This document shows positions 33,173 through 44,524 of a stretch of 64,000 nucleotides of DNA, in pieces. The stretch lies in contig JAPXFQ010002858.1 of assembly GCA_028564705.1 (NCBI GenBank), forward strand, positions 62,001 through 126,000, in the 5' to 3' direction. The DNA is from Apricaphanius iberus (taxonomy: Eukaryota; Chordata; Actinopteri; Cyprinodontiformes; Aphaniidae). The notes beneath the pieces were generated by a model that had not been told where the DNA came from, searched no databases, and worked only from the letters and a program-made list of their open reading frames with translations. The first letter of the stretch is position 1. Every line of letters starts with the position of its first letter. The position numbers were made by a program, and so were the translations under genes.

Positions 33173-34501
33173 TTTTCTTACCTGCTAAGACCTCTGGTTT
33201 TCGTGTTCTGATTTTTACCTGGAACTTAATGTAAATGTGGGGGGATGGGTCATTCAAGGCTCTAGGAGTCAGAGCCTTGAATGACAGTAGCACTCCATTT
33301 GTGACCCTGAATCACGTCACTCCTAGTAATCCACTCTGTGCAACATTAAAATGTGACGACGTGAAAAGCTTTAACATGAGAGTTAAATAATTTCCACATT
33401 TCACACAATTTCATACCAAACACCAATTAGCACAGGTAGTAGAAAACAAATGTCTTAATAAGAAAGTCAACTTTTGATGTGAATTAGATTCGCACAGTGG
33501 ATGCGACACCGGCTAGTGCCGTGATTGTAACCAAGTGCACCCCAACCCCCTCTTGCGTTTGCACCTCCTTTTCTCATCCTACGCTAAACGGTTATGTGTC
33601 CGACACTGACAAGAATACTGCAGCAGCAGCAGGGTTGCCTAACACACAAATGAGTATTGGGCACATAGACTTAAAAACCCCCGAATTAAATTATTACTTT
33701 TTCTCCTGACATGTCACAGAACGACTTGCCGAAAGTTGTGAACGTGAGCAAAAAAGCAGAGTGGGTAACCAGCGCTATTAAAGTTCAGTTGTTCAACGTA
33801 TTATTATTATTCAAATTAAAAAGGTTAAAAGAACCGGAGTCCACTGATTTGTTCTGATTTTCATGAATGAATAACGTATTATGATATTTTATTATTTTGT
33901 GGCAGAGTAAAACACAAAACCCACTTGATATAATTTTCGAAAGTATTTATTTACTAACACACTTTAAATTATACACACAATAACACATCTACAAGAATTG
34001 AAGTCCACTAAATAATTATGATTTAATGAATAAATAATATACATCGGGTGTCGAATGACAAATGAAGGAACATTAGATATCAGACATCATTCATTTCCTT
34101 GTTCATCTCTCAGTCCGCTCCACAGCCCATAGCAAGCTGAGCCACAGTTTTCACGTGACGAATGAGTAAGAATGATCCGTCACGATCCGTACATGAACGA
34201 ATCGTGAGGGAACTGTAGCACTTGCTGCTCGCCACACACAGCCTGAGCGGTCTGGCTGTCACATGACAAAAGAACTGGGACCTGAAAACGGACGCAGCAG
34301 CTGAGTGAGTCATGAACGAATCATTTCTGTTTCCTGTCTTGCTGCTTACTGAGCTCATGCAGCTGCTGACATGTGGCAAGAGAAGGTACTGCATGACAAT
34401 GAACGAATCGCTCACTGAGAGGTCTCGTTACTCTCGGGTCGTATAAAAGATTAGTTCATTTTGAACGAATCGTTCACGAACGACACATCACTAGCCTGGA
34501 C

Positions 34502-35598
34502 TTGACCTGACCATGTGCGCTAGCTAAACTCATTCTTTTCACTCTGATGAGACATCGAGATCATTTTTTTCGGATTAGTTGGTGAGTACTTTTTTTGTGT
34601 ACTTTGATAATTAGTACATTACCAGTAAAGAGTTTTGAATTTGGTGCGTAACAGCACACATTGTGCGCCTAAATTGACATATTTCGTTTTTGAAACCTTG
34701 ATATCTTCACCTGGTCTACCTGATTTTAAAGACAGTTTTTACTAAACTGCCTGCTTAAGTATTGGAAATAACCATTTATCTCTGTGTGATAGGCTACATT
34801 TTTTTATTTAGATACACGTTTAACATTTAAGGAGCAATTTAGTGATCTCCCCCCCGCCACCCCACACCAAGTTTGCCAGACTTATTTTTTTTCATCGTTT
34901 CTTCATATTTCTTCCTCCTCGTGTTCTAAAACATTCATTGTTGGTTAGCTGAATAATTACCCGCGCAAATTGTGCGCTTAAATTGTAATTTTTCTTTTTC
35001 GAAACCTTGATACCTCTTCTTATAAGCCTACCTGATTTTGGATTTGCCTGCATATATTTTCAAAGTATTGGATACAATAATTTTAATTTTGTGTAATACA
35101 TTATTACAGGGCGACTGTGGCTCAGTGGTAGAGTAGTTGGCTTGCAATCGGAGGGTCGTAGGTTCGATTCCAGCTTCCTCCATTCACATGTCAATGTGCC
35201 CCTGGGCAAGGCACTTAACCCCCAAATTCTACATTGTCCTACCAAGCCATGTTGGGTGTCGGTGTATGAATGCGAGTGTGAATGGGTGAATGGCTTCAAT
35301 GTAAAGCACTTTGAGTGGTCAGTAAGACTAGAAAAGCGCTATATAAGTTCAGTCCATTACCATTATTGGTTGAGATACACATTTAATGTGTATTTTATAT
35401 TTTTCTTCTTCTGGATATCTATTTTTCTTACTGCTGATTTCTTCATGTTCTGAAAGGTTCTTTTTTAGTTTGCTGAAAATTTTACAGCTATATAACAATG
35501 AACTGGGTGTGTAACATTTTTTGGGAATGTTACTGCTCTATAACTCTGGTTGGTGTTGTTATTGTTTTCATTATTGCTAATTTCTGTATTTTATTTAG
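34502..35598 (+). other. Upstream region of the samd3-like gene: possible leader exon, diverged duplication
   Basis: A possible non-coding first exon ends at GGATTAGTTG followed by the donor GTGAGT (about 34582). Two segments of about 100 bp (about 34640-34745 and 34950-35060) are diverged direct copies that share TTGTGCGC(C/T)TAAATTG and GAAACCTTGATA. A SINE lies at 35109-35355. A pyrimidine-poor acceptor TTTATTTAG precedes the first coding exon. No other gene is seen. Confidence 0.3.
35109..35355 (+). mobile_element. tRNA-derived SINE with L2-like tail
   Basis: The head has a Pol III A box TGGCTCAGTGG (35118-35128) and a B box GGTTCGATTCC (35161-35171). The body CCCCTGGGCAAGGCACTTAA and the tail AAAGCGCTATATAAGTTCAG follow. 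This is the same family as the copy at 44525-44848. Its 3' end resembles the fish L2 tail, which fits mobilisation by L2. No clear TSD is seen beyond a CATTATT word on each side. Confidence 0.8.
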
Positions 35599-37337
35599 AT
35601 AAATGAGGAGTTCAAGAGAATTACAACAGTTAACCTTGAGGCGACATTCATGGAAATTCTGGACAAATGTACTCCTACAATCATAATGATGATGATGGCT
35701 AGAGGTGGAGCATCAAAATGGAAAGTCCAGAAACTGACTGACAAGTTTCTTCAGGTAAATTTTAAATCGGCTTTAGTCATTTCAGTGTTGGGGTTTGTTA
35801 AAATACTTCAGGTACACCTTTTTGCGATTATTATCATTATTTTTGATATTTCCCTTTTTTTTTTCTCTCCATAAAGAATGACTATCGAGGAGCGGCGTGA
35901 GTTCGCCATACGGTCGATTATGATCCTGCTCAGAGAGGAGGAAGAGGATCTCTTCTTGGAGCAGTTGGTAAGTTCAGTAGAATTGCTATTTCCTTCCCTT
36001 GACTCTTTACCTTAGTATTATTTACCCACCGCCAAGTGTATTGTATCCAGTTCTGCTTTCTCCAAATCTTAAAGGTTTCTCGACACGTTTTTTGTAGAGT
36101 TTCTACCACGTTTTGTCAAGTTTTCGTCACTGTTTTGTCGAGTTTTTGTAACTCTTTCCTTGTGCTTTCATCTTTGTTCTTTTATGTTATTTTGACACTC
36201 AAGAAGCTTTTAGATTTGGGTAAATTCAAACTGGAGAAAATGTACTCTGTTCAGGTGGGGGGTTAAGAGGTTAAATAGCCTTACCCTATAGAGCTCAACA
36301 AGCCTTCTGGTCACATGCTGGTTGCTACAAGTAAAAATGCTATTCATTTCATGCATTCATTTTTTAAATCATAACGCCAGCTTATCAGTTCTGTGCTGAC
36401 TCATGAATACAAAATACACAAATTTGAATTGAACATTCATCCAAAACTTCATTCTAGTAACTAGGAGTGTAACGATGCACCGTGCTACGGTGCAGCAAGG
36501 TGTAGAAATCTGACGATATGAACTGTACTAAAGTCCAAAGCTTTAGTCCAAATTTCTTAATATTTAAGCTCTGAGGAATCTCACTGAACTGCAGCAGTTT
36601 TGTAAAGAGGAATGGTCCAAGATTCATCCTGATAGTGAGCGTCTAATCTGCAACTAAAGAAAAGCAGTTATTGCTGCAAAAGAAGGATCAGCAGATATTT
36701 AATACAGTGATCACTATTCCATGCTGTTGTGAATGTACATTTTTCCAGAGACATTCACAACAGCGTGAAATAAGTAAGTGAAGGCCTATATTAAATAGCT
36801 GGATGATAATTCTTTTGCAGAAATAACTGCTTTTCTTTAGTTGCAGATTAGACGCTCACAACAATCAGGATGAATCTTGGACCATTCCTCTTTACAAAAC
36901 TGCAGCAGTTCAGTGAGATTCAGGCAGTGTACTAACTTTTTCCACTCTGTCCTGTGAATGTTTACATGTTATGATATCAATCAAGGCATGGTAGCACTTA
37001 GAGGCCAAACATCTAAAATGTAATCACTAAACTAAAACAACAATTGCAATACACAGGAACAGTGCAGAAGAAAATGCAACGCATGAAAGTCATGAAGAGT
37101 GCTGTGTCACGAGAACCAACTAAAGCTACAATCTTCATAGAAGAGACAGCAGTGCTGGAAGTCTGCTCGGTTGCTCAGTCCTGCGCACTACTCGTGGGGT
37201 TGATTTACGCCATCAACCTAAGCTACCCCAAAAAACTGAAGAATACTGTGGAGGTATTTCAAAAGGTATTTCTGGATCTTGATAGCCTGAATATGAGCTC
37301 CAGAGTCATGTCTTTTAAAACCAAGCTGCAGTTGTAA
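35599..37337 (+). pseudogene. Spliced gene of the teleost samd3-like (C-terminal region) family, probably decayed
   Basis: Exon A (35599-35754) is 52 codons between AG and GTAAAT and contains EEFKRITTVNLEATFMEIL and KVQKLTDKFLQ. Exon B (35877-35967) lies between a pyrimidine-rich acceptor and GTAAGT and encodes TIEERREFAIRSIMILLREE. The last exon (about 37057-37337) encodes EPTKATIFIEETAVLEVC, QSCALLVGLIYAINLSYPKK, VEVFQKVFLDLDSL, SFKTKLQL and a TAA stop, with ATTAAA at 37579. The architecture is that of the many teleost proteins annotated as sterile alpha motif domain-containing 3-like, but no SAM domain is visible. The molecular function is unknown. Entering exon B in phase from exon A gives an early TGA, which implies a one-base frameshift. 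A Tc1-derived palindrome sits in the last intron and a middle exon may be lost. Family assignment is from memory. Confidence 0.45.
36576..36921. repeat. Long palindrome made of Tc1 transposase C-terminal sequence
   Basis: The left arm (36576 to about 36739) and right arm (about 36750 to 36921) are inverted copies of about 165 bp separated by a loop of roughly 10 bases. The arms share AACTGCAGCAGTTTTGTAAA, GGTCCAAGATTCATCCTGAT and CTGTTGTGAATGT. The left arm translates to LQQFCKEEWSKIHPDSERLI, the penultimate motif of Tc1-family transposases. It therefore derives from two opposed Tc1 3' ends or a foldback derivative. It should form a very stable hairpin. Confidence 0.8.
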
Positions 37338-37754
37338 AATCTGGACAGACATTTCAGTTTGACGCTTGGGTTTCAATACAGTTTTTATATATTTCAGAAA
37401 GATTTTTGTTTTGGTCAGTTTGCAAATACATGCACCAATCCTGCTTTTTTGATACTTTGTTTTGAGTATTTGCTGTTACCCGATGTTTACTTTAAACAGT
37501 GGTTCCCAGGAACCCCCAGAGGTCAACTCCGTAAACAAAACAAATCTGTTGCTGTTGGAACACTAAATTACATGTTTCATTAAAGTTTCTTAAAAAAAAC
37601 AGTTTGTGTAGTTGTTTGCTGGCTTAATGAAATAGTGATTTTATTTTTGGTTTTAAATATGTTGATAAAACTTTTTTTTAAATTAGTCAGTTTATGGGAC
37701 ATTTGAATTTCACAGAATAGATTAACTTATTTTTTTTTTTAAATAAAGCATACA

Positions 37755-38105
37755 AATGAAGTTGGTTCAGCTTAAAATAAATATTTCCTGTTACATATAA
37801 TTGAGCTGGTACAGAATAAATTATGTTGGGAAATGGCTAAAATTCTTAATTTTTACAACTTAATTGTTATTATTTTGTTTTTGTTCAATTTAAGTCAGTT
37901 TAGCTTAATAAATGTGGTTCTTGTTTAATATAATTGAGTTGGTATAGAATAAATTATGTTGAGAAATGGCTGAAATTGTATATTTTTATAACTTAAATTG
38001 AACAAAAACGAAATCATAAAAATTAAGTTGGTTCAGCTTAAACTAAATGCCGTTCCTGTTTTGTATAATTGAGTTGGTACAGAATAATAATTTACAGCCA
38101 ATCAA
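37755..38105. repeat. AT-rich tandem repeat, about 134-bp period, three units
   Basis: The core ATAATTGAGTTGGTACAGAA recurs with small changes at about 37797, 37930 and 38065. It is preceded by a TTCCTGTT-like or TTCTTGTT-like word; the first two units continue into AAATTATGTTG. Spacing is about 133-135 bp. GTTGGTTCAGCTTAAA words flank the units. It is non-coding. Confidence 0.65.
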
Positions 38106-38480
38106 CTTTACATTAATTGCGTTGGTCCAAGTATAAAAAGGTATTGCAAAAGGCTGCAGTACTTTTATTAAGTTCAGCCAGTGAAATATTTCTTAGAGTG
38201 TGAGAGGAGCTGTCTTCACCTTCGGACATGTTCAAAAGTGCGGTCACCGATGTGGAGGAATGAAACACAGCTAGATCCGAACAGCTCCTTTAATCAACTC
38301 TAACTGAGCAACAGAACAACGGTAAGTCAGAGAAGTTGCAATGTTTGCGCCACAACCACCATAAATATTTTTGAATAAAACCACCCCGTTGTTCAGGTGT
38401 AAGTGCCTACAAACATAACATTAAAAAATCTGAAGCAGGTTCTGTTGGAACTGCAACACTGAAAAATCACCCTGGATTTA
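38106..38480. other. Short unassigned interval with a possible leader exon
   Basis: No gene is recognised. A GC-richer stretch (about 38200-38325) ends at AACAACG followed by GTAAGT, a possible splice donor of an unknown non-coding exon. Confidence 0.25.
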
Positions 38481-38695
38481 CAGTGCATCCAAAGAGTATT
38501 CACAGCGCTTCACTTTTTCCACATTTTTTTATGTTACAGCCTTATACCAAAATTGATTAAATTCATTTTTTCCTCAAAATTCAACACCCCATAATAACAA
38601 TGTAAAAAGAAATGTTTAGATTGTTGCAAATTTATTTTTTTTAAAAACCCCTGAGAAATCACATGTAGGCCTACATAAGTATTCACAACCTTTGC

Positions 38696-39020
38696 TCAGT
38701 ACTTTGTTGATGCACCTTTGGCAGCAATTACAGCCTCAAGTCGTTTTGAAAATGAGGCCACAAGCTTGGCACACCTATGTTTAGGTACTTTTGCCCATTC
38801 CTCTTTGCAGTACCTATCGAGCTCCATCGGGTTTGATGGAAAGCGTTGGTGCACAGCCATTTTTAGATCTCTCCATAGATGTTCAATTGGGTTTAGGTCT
38901 GGGCTCTGGCTGGGCCACTCAAGGACATTCACCAAGTTGTTCTGTAGCCACTCCTTTGATATCTTAGCCGTGTGGTCATTGGGTGTATTTCGTCATTATC
39001 CTGCTGAAAGGTGAACCGTG
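38696..39020 (-). pseudogene. Tc1 transposase, C-terminal part
   Basis: It encodes FTFQQDND followed, after a frame slip, by VLEWPSQSPDLNPIEHLWRD, a typical Tc1 DD34E C-terminal catalytic region, then KEEWAKVPKHRCAKLV and VIAAKGASTKY to the stop. The N-terminal DNA-binding half is not adjacent; a matching piece lies at 52640-53117. It cannot encode an active enzyme. Confidence 0.88.
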
Positions 39021-39025
39021 AAACT

Positions 39026-39867
39026 TCGGATTTGCAACACATGTGAATAATTATTTGGAGGACCAAATGTTATAAGGTTAAACTTTAGCTTAAGTAAACT
39101 TATGTTTTCAGTGCAATAAAACGTTGCAAAGGCCAGAACAATAAGGGTCCTTCCAATACTGAAGAAACATTTTACTTAAAACTATGAAATTCACAGCACT
39201 AACAATTAAAATTTGTAACACTGCAAATATACATGTATATATAAAAATAAAAAAGTTATTTTAGGGTACAATAATTTGTGACACCCTGAGTTCTCCATTT
39301 AAGAACCAAATGTATTATGATTCAAAAATCAGTTATAACGTAAATGTATGTTTTCATTGTAAAACTACACACAAAGAGAAAAACAGAACTACAAAGGACA
39401 GCAGTCCTTCCAATACTTGCAAAAGCACAAAACATAATGGCACTTCTGAACAGTGACATTCTTATGATACTAGCCATCAACAATGGCATTTCTAACAATG
39501 TTATAGCTAAATATCAGTAAATGACAGTTAAACCATTTTCAAACAAAAAAAGTAGTTGATAAATAAGTGTCATTTTATTAACTTGGAGTGCATTTGTTGA
39601 CTAATGTCCAGTCAGTCCAATGCTTAGAGTTTGACACTTAGAACACAGACGCTGCGTTTCATTTTCTTTGGCTCAATCTCCGTAAAAAGTTTCTGGAGCG
39701 CGTCAAAAGTTTATTTGAGCTCCCCGGGATAGCTCCAGTTTAGAGCATAAATCAAGCAAAAAAGCAAAGCACCTGCATGTGCGATTGATGGCAACTCATT
39801 AAGAACCTTCCAACCTTCAAGGATAATCCCAATGTCCTGAGGGGGTTGGAGACCGTCTTCCCCACTC
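39026..39867. other. Unassigned AT-rich insertion sequence
   Basis: This is the first segment inside the split Tc1. Two roughly repeated phrases (AAAACTTATGTTTTCA-like and GTCCTTCCAATACT) occur at about 39090-39160 and 39340-39415, which suggests a diverged internal duplication of about 260 bp. No coding potential is seen. Confidence 0.4.
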
Positions 39868-42590
39868 CTGTTTCAATTCTTTTTATTTTCCAAAAGAAAA
39901 TCATATATATAACATACCGAGGAAAAGATCCCCAATTACAGAGTTAACAGAATTTCTGTATACAACTTTCTTTAAAGCATTTTTAAGTGTCCCGCCCTTA
40001 TAGGGATATAATAACAACATAAAAAAAAGAAAAAGATAGAGAAAAAGGCCCACTACAAGTAATTAAGTATAAATAAATAAGTAAATGGGTAAATACACAG
40101 CATGAATACGAAACTTAGTCTACAAGGTCACATTTTCAATACCTGAAAGTAAGGGGCACCAAAATTCATTAAAGAGATGTCCACGGTCATATTTCTCCAA
40201 AGTCAGTTTTTCTAATGTCAGAAATGAAGACATTTGGTCAAGAAAGGTCTTAAGAGATAGGAGGGAAACAATCTTCCAGCATAAAAGTATATATGTTTTT
40301 GCAAAATAAGATATCAAAATAAATAACCTGCATTTTTTATGATCTAACTGTAAATTATCAATGTCATTTAACAAATATAGACTGTTACTCAAGTCAAAAT
40401 GCATATCCAAAACTGACTGAGTAAAGGAATGAATTGATCTCCAATAGCCTTTTAAAAGACTGCAGTTCCAGAATATGTGTATAAATGTCCCATCCATCTT
40501 TTTACATCTCTGAAAAACTGCTGAGATGTCATTTGATATTTTATGCATTTTTAAAGGGGTTAAATTGGTTTTGTGGATAACCTTAAAGTTAGTCTCTTTA
40601 ATCCTAATACTCGTAAAAAAGGGAAATTAATTATATTGCAAATATTTACCTATACATCATCTTCAAAAGTTCTACTTAGATGTGTCGTCGAGTTCGGATA
40701 AAAAGAGCCGTATTTTTTCCCCCTTAATCAGAGAGTTGGTGAAAAAATGTTTATGAGAGATGTCATATTCTGCTCTTAAGTCAATAAATGATTTTACTTG
40801 CATTTTTTTCCATTCAATAAATCTTTAAAATAAAATATACCTGAATTTGTCCATTGACTTATATTGCTCGAAGTAATTAAAGAGTTAAAATCCGGATTTA
40901 AGAAGATTGGAGAATGTGTAGAAGTACAAGAGACAATATCAAATTTCTTTCTACAATCATTCCAAGTTTGTAGAGTATTAAGTACAGTAAAATGGTTATT
41001 TATATGTTTTATCTTTTCAAAATGTTTTATAAATAACAGAGAAACAAGGGACAGTGGTTCAAAAGACTTGGACCCACATGGACATGTCTTTCTATAGACC
41101 AAGACATCAAATTCCTAATTTGGGCTTCCCAAAAGTAGTACTGAAGGTTAGGTACACCTAAACTTCCCAGAAATTCAGGCTTCATCAAAGTCAGCATACT
41201 GATGTAACCCATGTATTCAGCTATATTATAATTACACAAAATATGTTATGTATGTTATGTTCCATATATGGCTAAAGGTTGCAAACCGCTCTGTCTGTCT
41301 CTTTAAGTATTCTCCAACATTTCTTCTTCTGTGGTTTGATTTCTTTAAACTCAGGGTTCATGTTAAACTCGCCCCTTTTGCATCTGTCGCTGTGAAAGAG
41401 GTGGGTGTCTTTCCATGCATGATATGGAGTTTATGTTCACAAATTAATTGTAATCACAGTATGCCTTATCTCTGTGCATAAACTTGCTTGAAGACTCATA
41501 AGAAACTTTCAGTGCTGTGGAAAGATGTACTTATTTTATTTCTTTGTTCTTTATTGAGGACTGTTAGTGGGTATAACGTGGCGGTTTTCTGCCTTGTTTT
41601 ACTTTGTAATGAGGTATATATAAAATAAAGCATTGGATAACCAAGCATTGACTAATCATATGTAATCATGTAAGCTTATGCTGCAGAAACAGGAACAATC
41701 AGCTGCATCTGAGGAGGAAGTGATAACAGGGTAGAGCGGATTGTGAGATGATGAGCCCTTAATCAGTGGAAGATAACTGGAAACAGAGTGCACTGTCTAG
41801 ATATTTTGGGGTTGAGTGGAAAGATACCAGAACTGTGTGTAACCATATCCTGTGATGCTTTGCTATGTTCAATAAAAGAGACGTGCTCTGTTTAATCGGT
41901 GCTACACTTTGGGTGAGCCCCTGCGCAGGTACATGTTACAAAAACCAGATCTGGTGTCTTTTCTTCTTGCCTCCTGGAACAGATACCATTGACCGATCCC
42001 GCGGAGGACTGGCTGGATCCTCATTAATTGAATAAAGCAGCAATTTGATTGATGGGTGGTGTTGATCCACAACAGAGGACAATTTGGAGATAAATTTAAT
42101 ATCCAGCAGTATCCAGGCATGTGAAAATGCTCATAAGTTTATCTTATCTATTTAAAGTTCATGTAAGCCCTTTTGCATCTGTTGCTGTGAAAGAGATGAC
42201 TGTTAGTGGGCATAACGTGGCGGTTTTCTGCCTTGTTTTACTTTGTATCCATCACTCTCCAAAGACATCACTGTGTCACGGCAATTCAATACCAGCACAA
42301 CGCAGATTAGAACCGGTTACACTGATCCGAGGCCTTTTGTTGCTCCAGATAAATCTTGAAAGATGGCTATTAATTGAATTTAAAAAGTCTACAGGTAAGA
42401 AACATGGAAGCATTTGGAAAAGAAAAATAAATCTTGGGAGGATGTTCATTTTGATAATGTTTATTCTACCCACTAGTGATAACTGTAAAGAGATTGATGA
42501 ATAAAATATGTAATAAAATATGAAATTTGTTTTTAAATAACCTTTGTCTAAACCCAGCTGCAAGAGACCAAAAGGAAGAGTGAATTGCAA
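39868..42590 (-). pseudogene. L1/Tx1-type LINE, ORF2 C-terminal half, decayed and interrupted
   Basis: On the minus strand the order is SLVGRINIIKMNILPRFIFL, SRFIWSNKRPRIS (42590-42320), then, after an insertion of about 1.07 kb, LGVPNLQYYFWEAQIRNL and SWSIERHVHVGPSL (41239-41090). Next come further pieces (40.8-41.05 kb) and the terminal Cys/His knuckle region CKKMDGTFIHIFWNC with its C-terminal tail (40548-40120). These blocks align with residues after the RT core of the L1 ORF2 at 10.7-14.4 kb, but the copy belongs to a different subfamily. Stops and frameshifts are numerous. An A-rich 3' end lies near 39868. Confidence 0.8.
41245..42320. mobile_element. Insertion of about 1.07 kb in the LINE, with internal direct duplication
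   Basis: It separates two contiguous L1/Tx1 codon blocks. CCTTTTGCATCTGTCGCTGT (41378) and ACTGTTAGTGGGTATAACGT (41560) recur at about 42172 and 42200, each with one base changed. In the second copy about 165 bp between these words is absent. AATAAA-type words (41624 and 41871) and TG...CA-like edges suggest an LTR. No paired copy was found, so the class is uncertain. Confidence 0.4.
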
Positions 42591-42635
42591 CCCAGCAGCC
42601 TATCATGTTGTAAATAATTCTTACATTCCTTTTTA

Positions 42636-44424
42636 TTTTTTTTAATTACGTGTCCTGTCTAGCAGTTTGCCACTCAGAATTGGTGTCTGAGTACCAAGTA
42701 CAAGCCCAACAGATTTACTTTCCCAAGGAGAGTATTACAGCTTTGCTGTAACACTCCACTTAATGTATATGTATTAAAAAATCTTTATTAGTGATTACTG
42801 AGGGTTCAATTTCCTGAAGTCGTGGACACGAAACCGAGACGAGAAGGAAGAAAGGAAGAAGGTGAAGAAAAGAAACCGCACCAGCAGAGAAGCGATAAAA
42901 CAAAACAAACAAACAAAAAACAACAAACTGAACAAAACCCCACCAATAGTTCAGATCCAGTAATAAAAATTAAGAATTACACATTCACTACACAATAGCA
43001 TGGATTAATAAACACAATACTAATGTTTCTGTTAAGCTGCTGGTAAAAGCTAACTAATGACAATAACCTCAGCTCAAGATACAGTCTGTCCACACCAATG
43101 TCCCCACACCTATGTGTGTGTGCGAGCATGCAGGTCTGAATAAGGTTTCCCCATGCAAGTGATTGATAGCTGGTGTACGGAACCGTCAATCCGTCCTACA
43201 GGAATCGACACAGACATGAAGGAGGCAGGAGACACATACATCCAGAATCCCACAGAGCGCAGGAGCCGTAGGCGGACCAAGAGAGGAACAGATGGAAGCC
43301 CCAGGGGAACACCAAGCAGCCGCAATGCTGGGGCCCCGAGAGATCGCAGGGACGAGCCCACGGGCTCCACCGGAAACTGGCTACGTCAGGGCGGGCCCGG
43401 AACAGGACCCGGAGGCCACGGGGATCAGTGGCACCCCGCCCCCCAGCAGGGCCCCGACCAGGGACCCGCCGAGAGGGGTCCCCCGCCGCCGCCGCCGGGT
43501 AGGAGGTGCCCCCAGCCAATCGACGGACAATACACGCCGCCGGCACCCCGGACCAATACCCACCGCCAACAACACGGCCCCCCCACACACCCACACGCCA
43601 GGGAGCCACAGTAAAGCCACAGCGGATGTACGCCCTCCGCAGGCTGCGCCCAGCCAGCACCTGGACATCCAGATCTACCAGCTCCCGGGTCCAGATCCCG
43701 CCCCATGCAGAGCGCCAAGATCTGGGGCCCATCCAATACCGGACAGCCCCCCCAGATGAACCGACCAGGCAGTAGAACTCATTGAACTGGCAGGAGTTGG
43801 GCGCCGGGCACGGTCCCCACAGATCCACCGGACGGCACCAACCTACTTACAACCCCGGCACCCCCATAAGAGGTGCCCCAGTCAATCCAAGGAGGATGTC
43901 GGCCCGAAACAGCGGCCGCCCGACACACCGGCCCACCCAGTACCAGCTAGGCATGCACCAGGACCGAGCCGGGCCGCAACTGGGACCCCCGGCCCCAGGC
44001 ATCGAGAGCCATCATCGACCAGTGGGCAGGACCATCCAACACCGACGGGGAGTGACGGAGGGGAAGAAGATGCACCAGGCCAGAGGGCAGCCAAACACCC
44101 AACCTGACAAGTAGACATAGACAGACAGAGACACTCATGCGTACCCTCCCTCTCATGCGCACACATTCTTACATATACAGGACACACGAAAAAAGGACGC
44201 TGTACACTCTTTCATACACCCCAAACATACTCTATACTCCCAGGCCCAGGGACAGACGCCCCGATAGAGCACCCTGCCCCTGCACCCGGGAGAAGGAGCA
44301 GGTGGACAGAGGCAAATGGGGATGGGGAGGAAATAACTTGGGTGACACGATGCCAACCCCAGGGAGCCAGCTCCCCTGCTGACCCCAGTAGGCACCCCCG
44401 TTCAGCCGATCCACCAGGGGCCAT
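42636..44424 (-). mobile_element. Second copy of the GC-rich L1 3' UTR, antisense, 5'-truncated
   Basis: It matches the 3' UTR of the L1 element at about 15530-17955, from CCCCTGGTGGATCG (44424 end) to GACAGGACACGT with an A-rich tail near 42636. It includes the AATAAAGATTTTTT block. It lacks the stretch corresponding to about 15655-16215. No ORF2 is attached. Long frames inside it on both strands are composition artefacts, as in the first copy. Confidence 0.85.
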
Positions 44425-44524
44425 TTCCTTCGGGGAATGGAACGGCGCTTACAGGTATGATTGGCAATATACAGACCAGCTGTTTGTGTGTGTTTTTTTT
44501 CCTTTCTTTATCTTTATGAAGTAG

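Larger units (their letters stand above)
30108..34493 (-). mobile_element. hAT transposon, complete ends, exact 8-bp TSD
   Basis: The 4386-bp element starts TAGTGATGGG and ends (inverted) TAGTGATGTG. The 8-bp direct repeat GCCTGGAC flanks it exactly (30100-30107 and 34494-34501). GAACGAATC-type words recur near both ends (for example about 30171, 30181, 30794, 34195, 34312, 34401 and 34462). Such subterminal repeats are typical transposase-binding sites of hAT elements. The transposase lies on the minus strand and is broken. Confidence 0.88.

Noticed and set aside
35109..35182. tRNA gene-like A and B boxes (also at 27.53-27.89 kb minus)
   Set aside because: The Pol III boxes belong to SINE heads: body, tail and target duplications are present and no full tRNA cloverleaf was found.
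36576..36921. Palindrome as a transcription terminator or replication origin
   Set aside because: Its arms translate to Tc1 transposase motifs, so a transposon origin explains it.
43110..44430. Clusters of ORFs of about 100-210 codons on both strands
   Set aside because: Same composition artefact in the second copy of the L1 3' UTR; frames are not preserved between the two copies.
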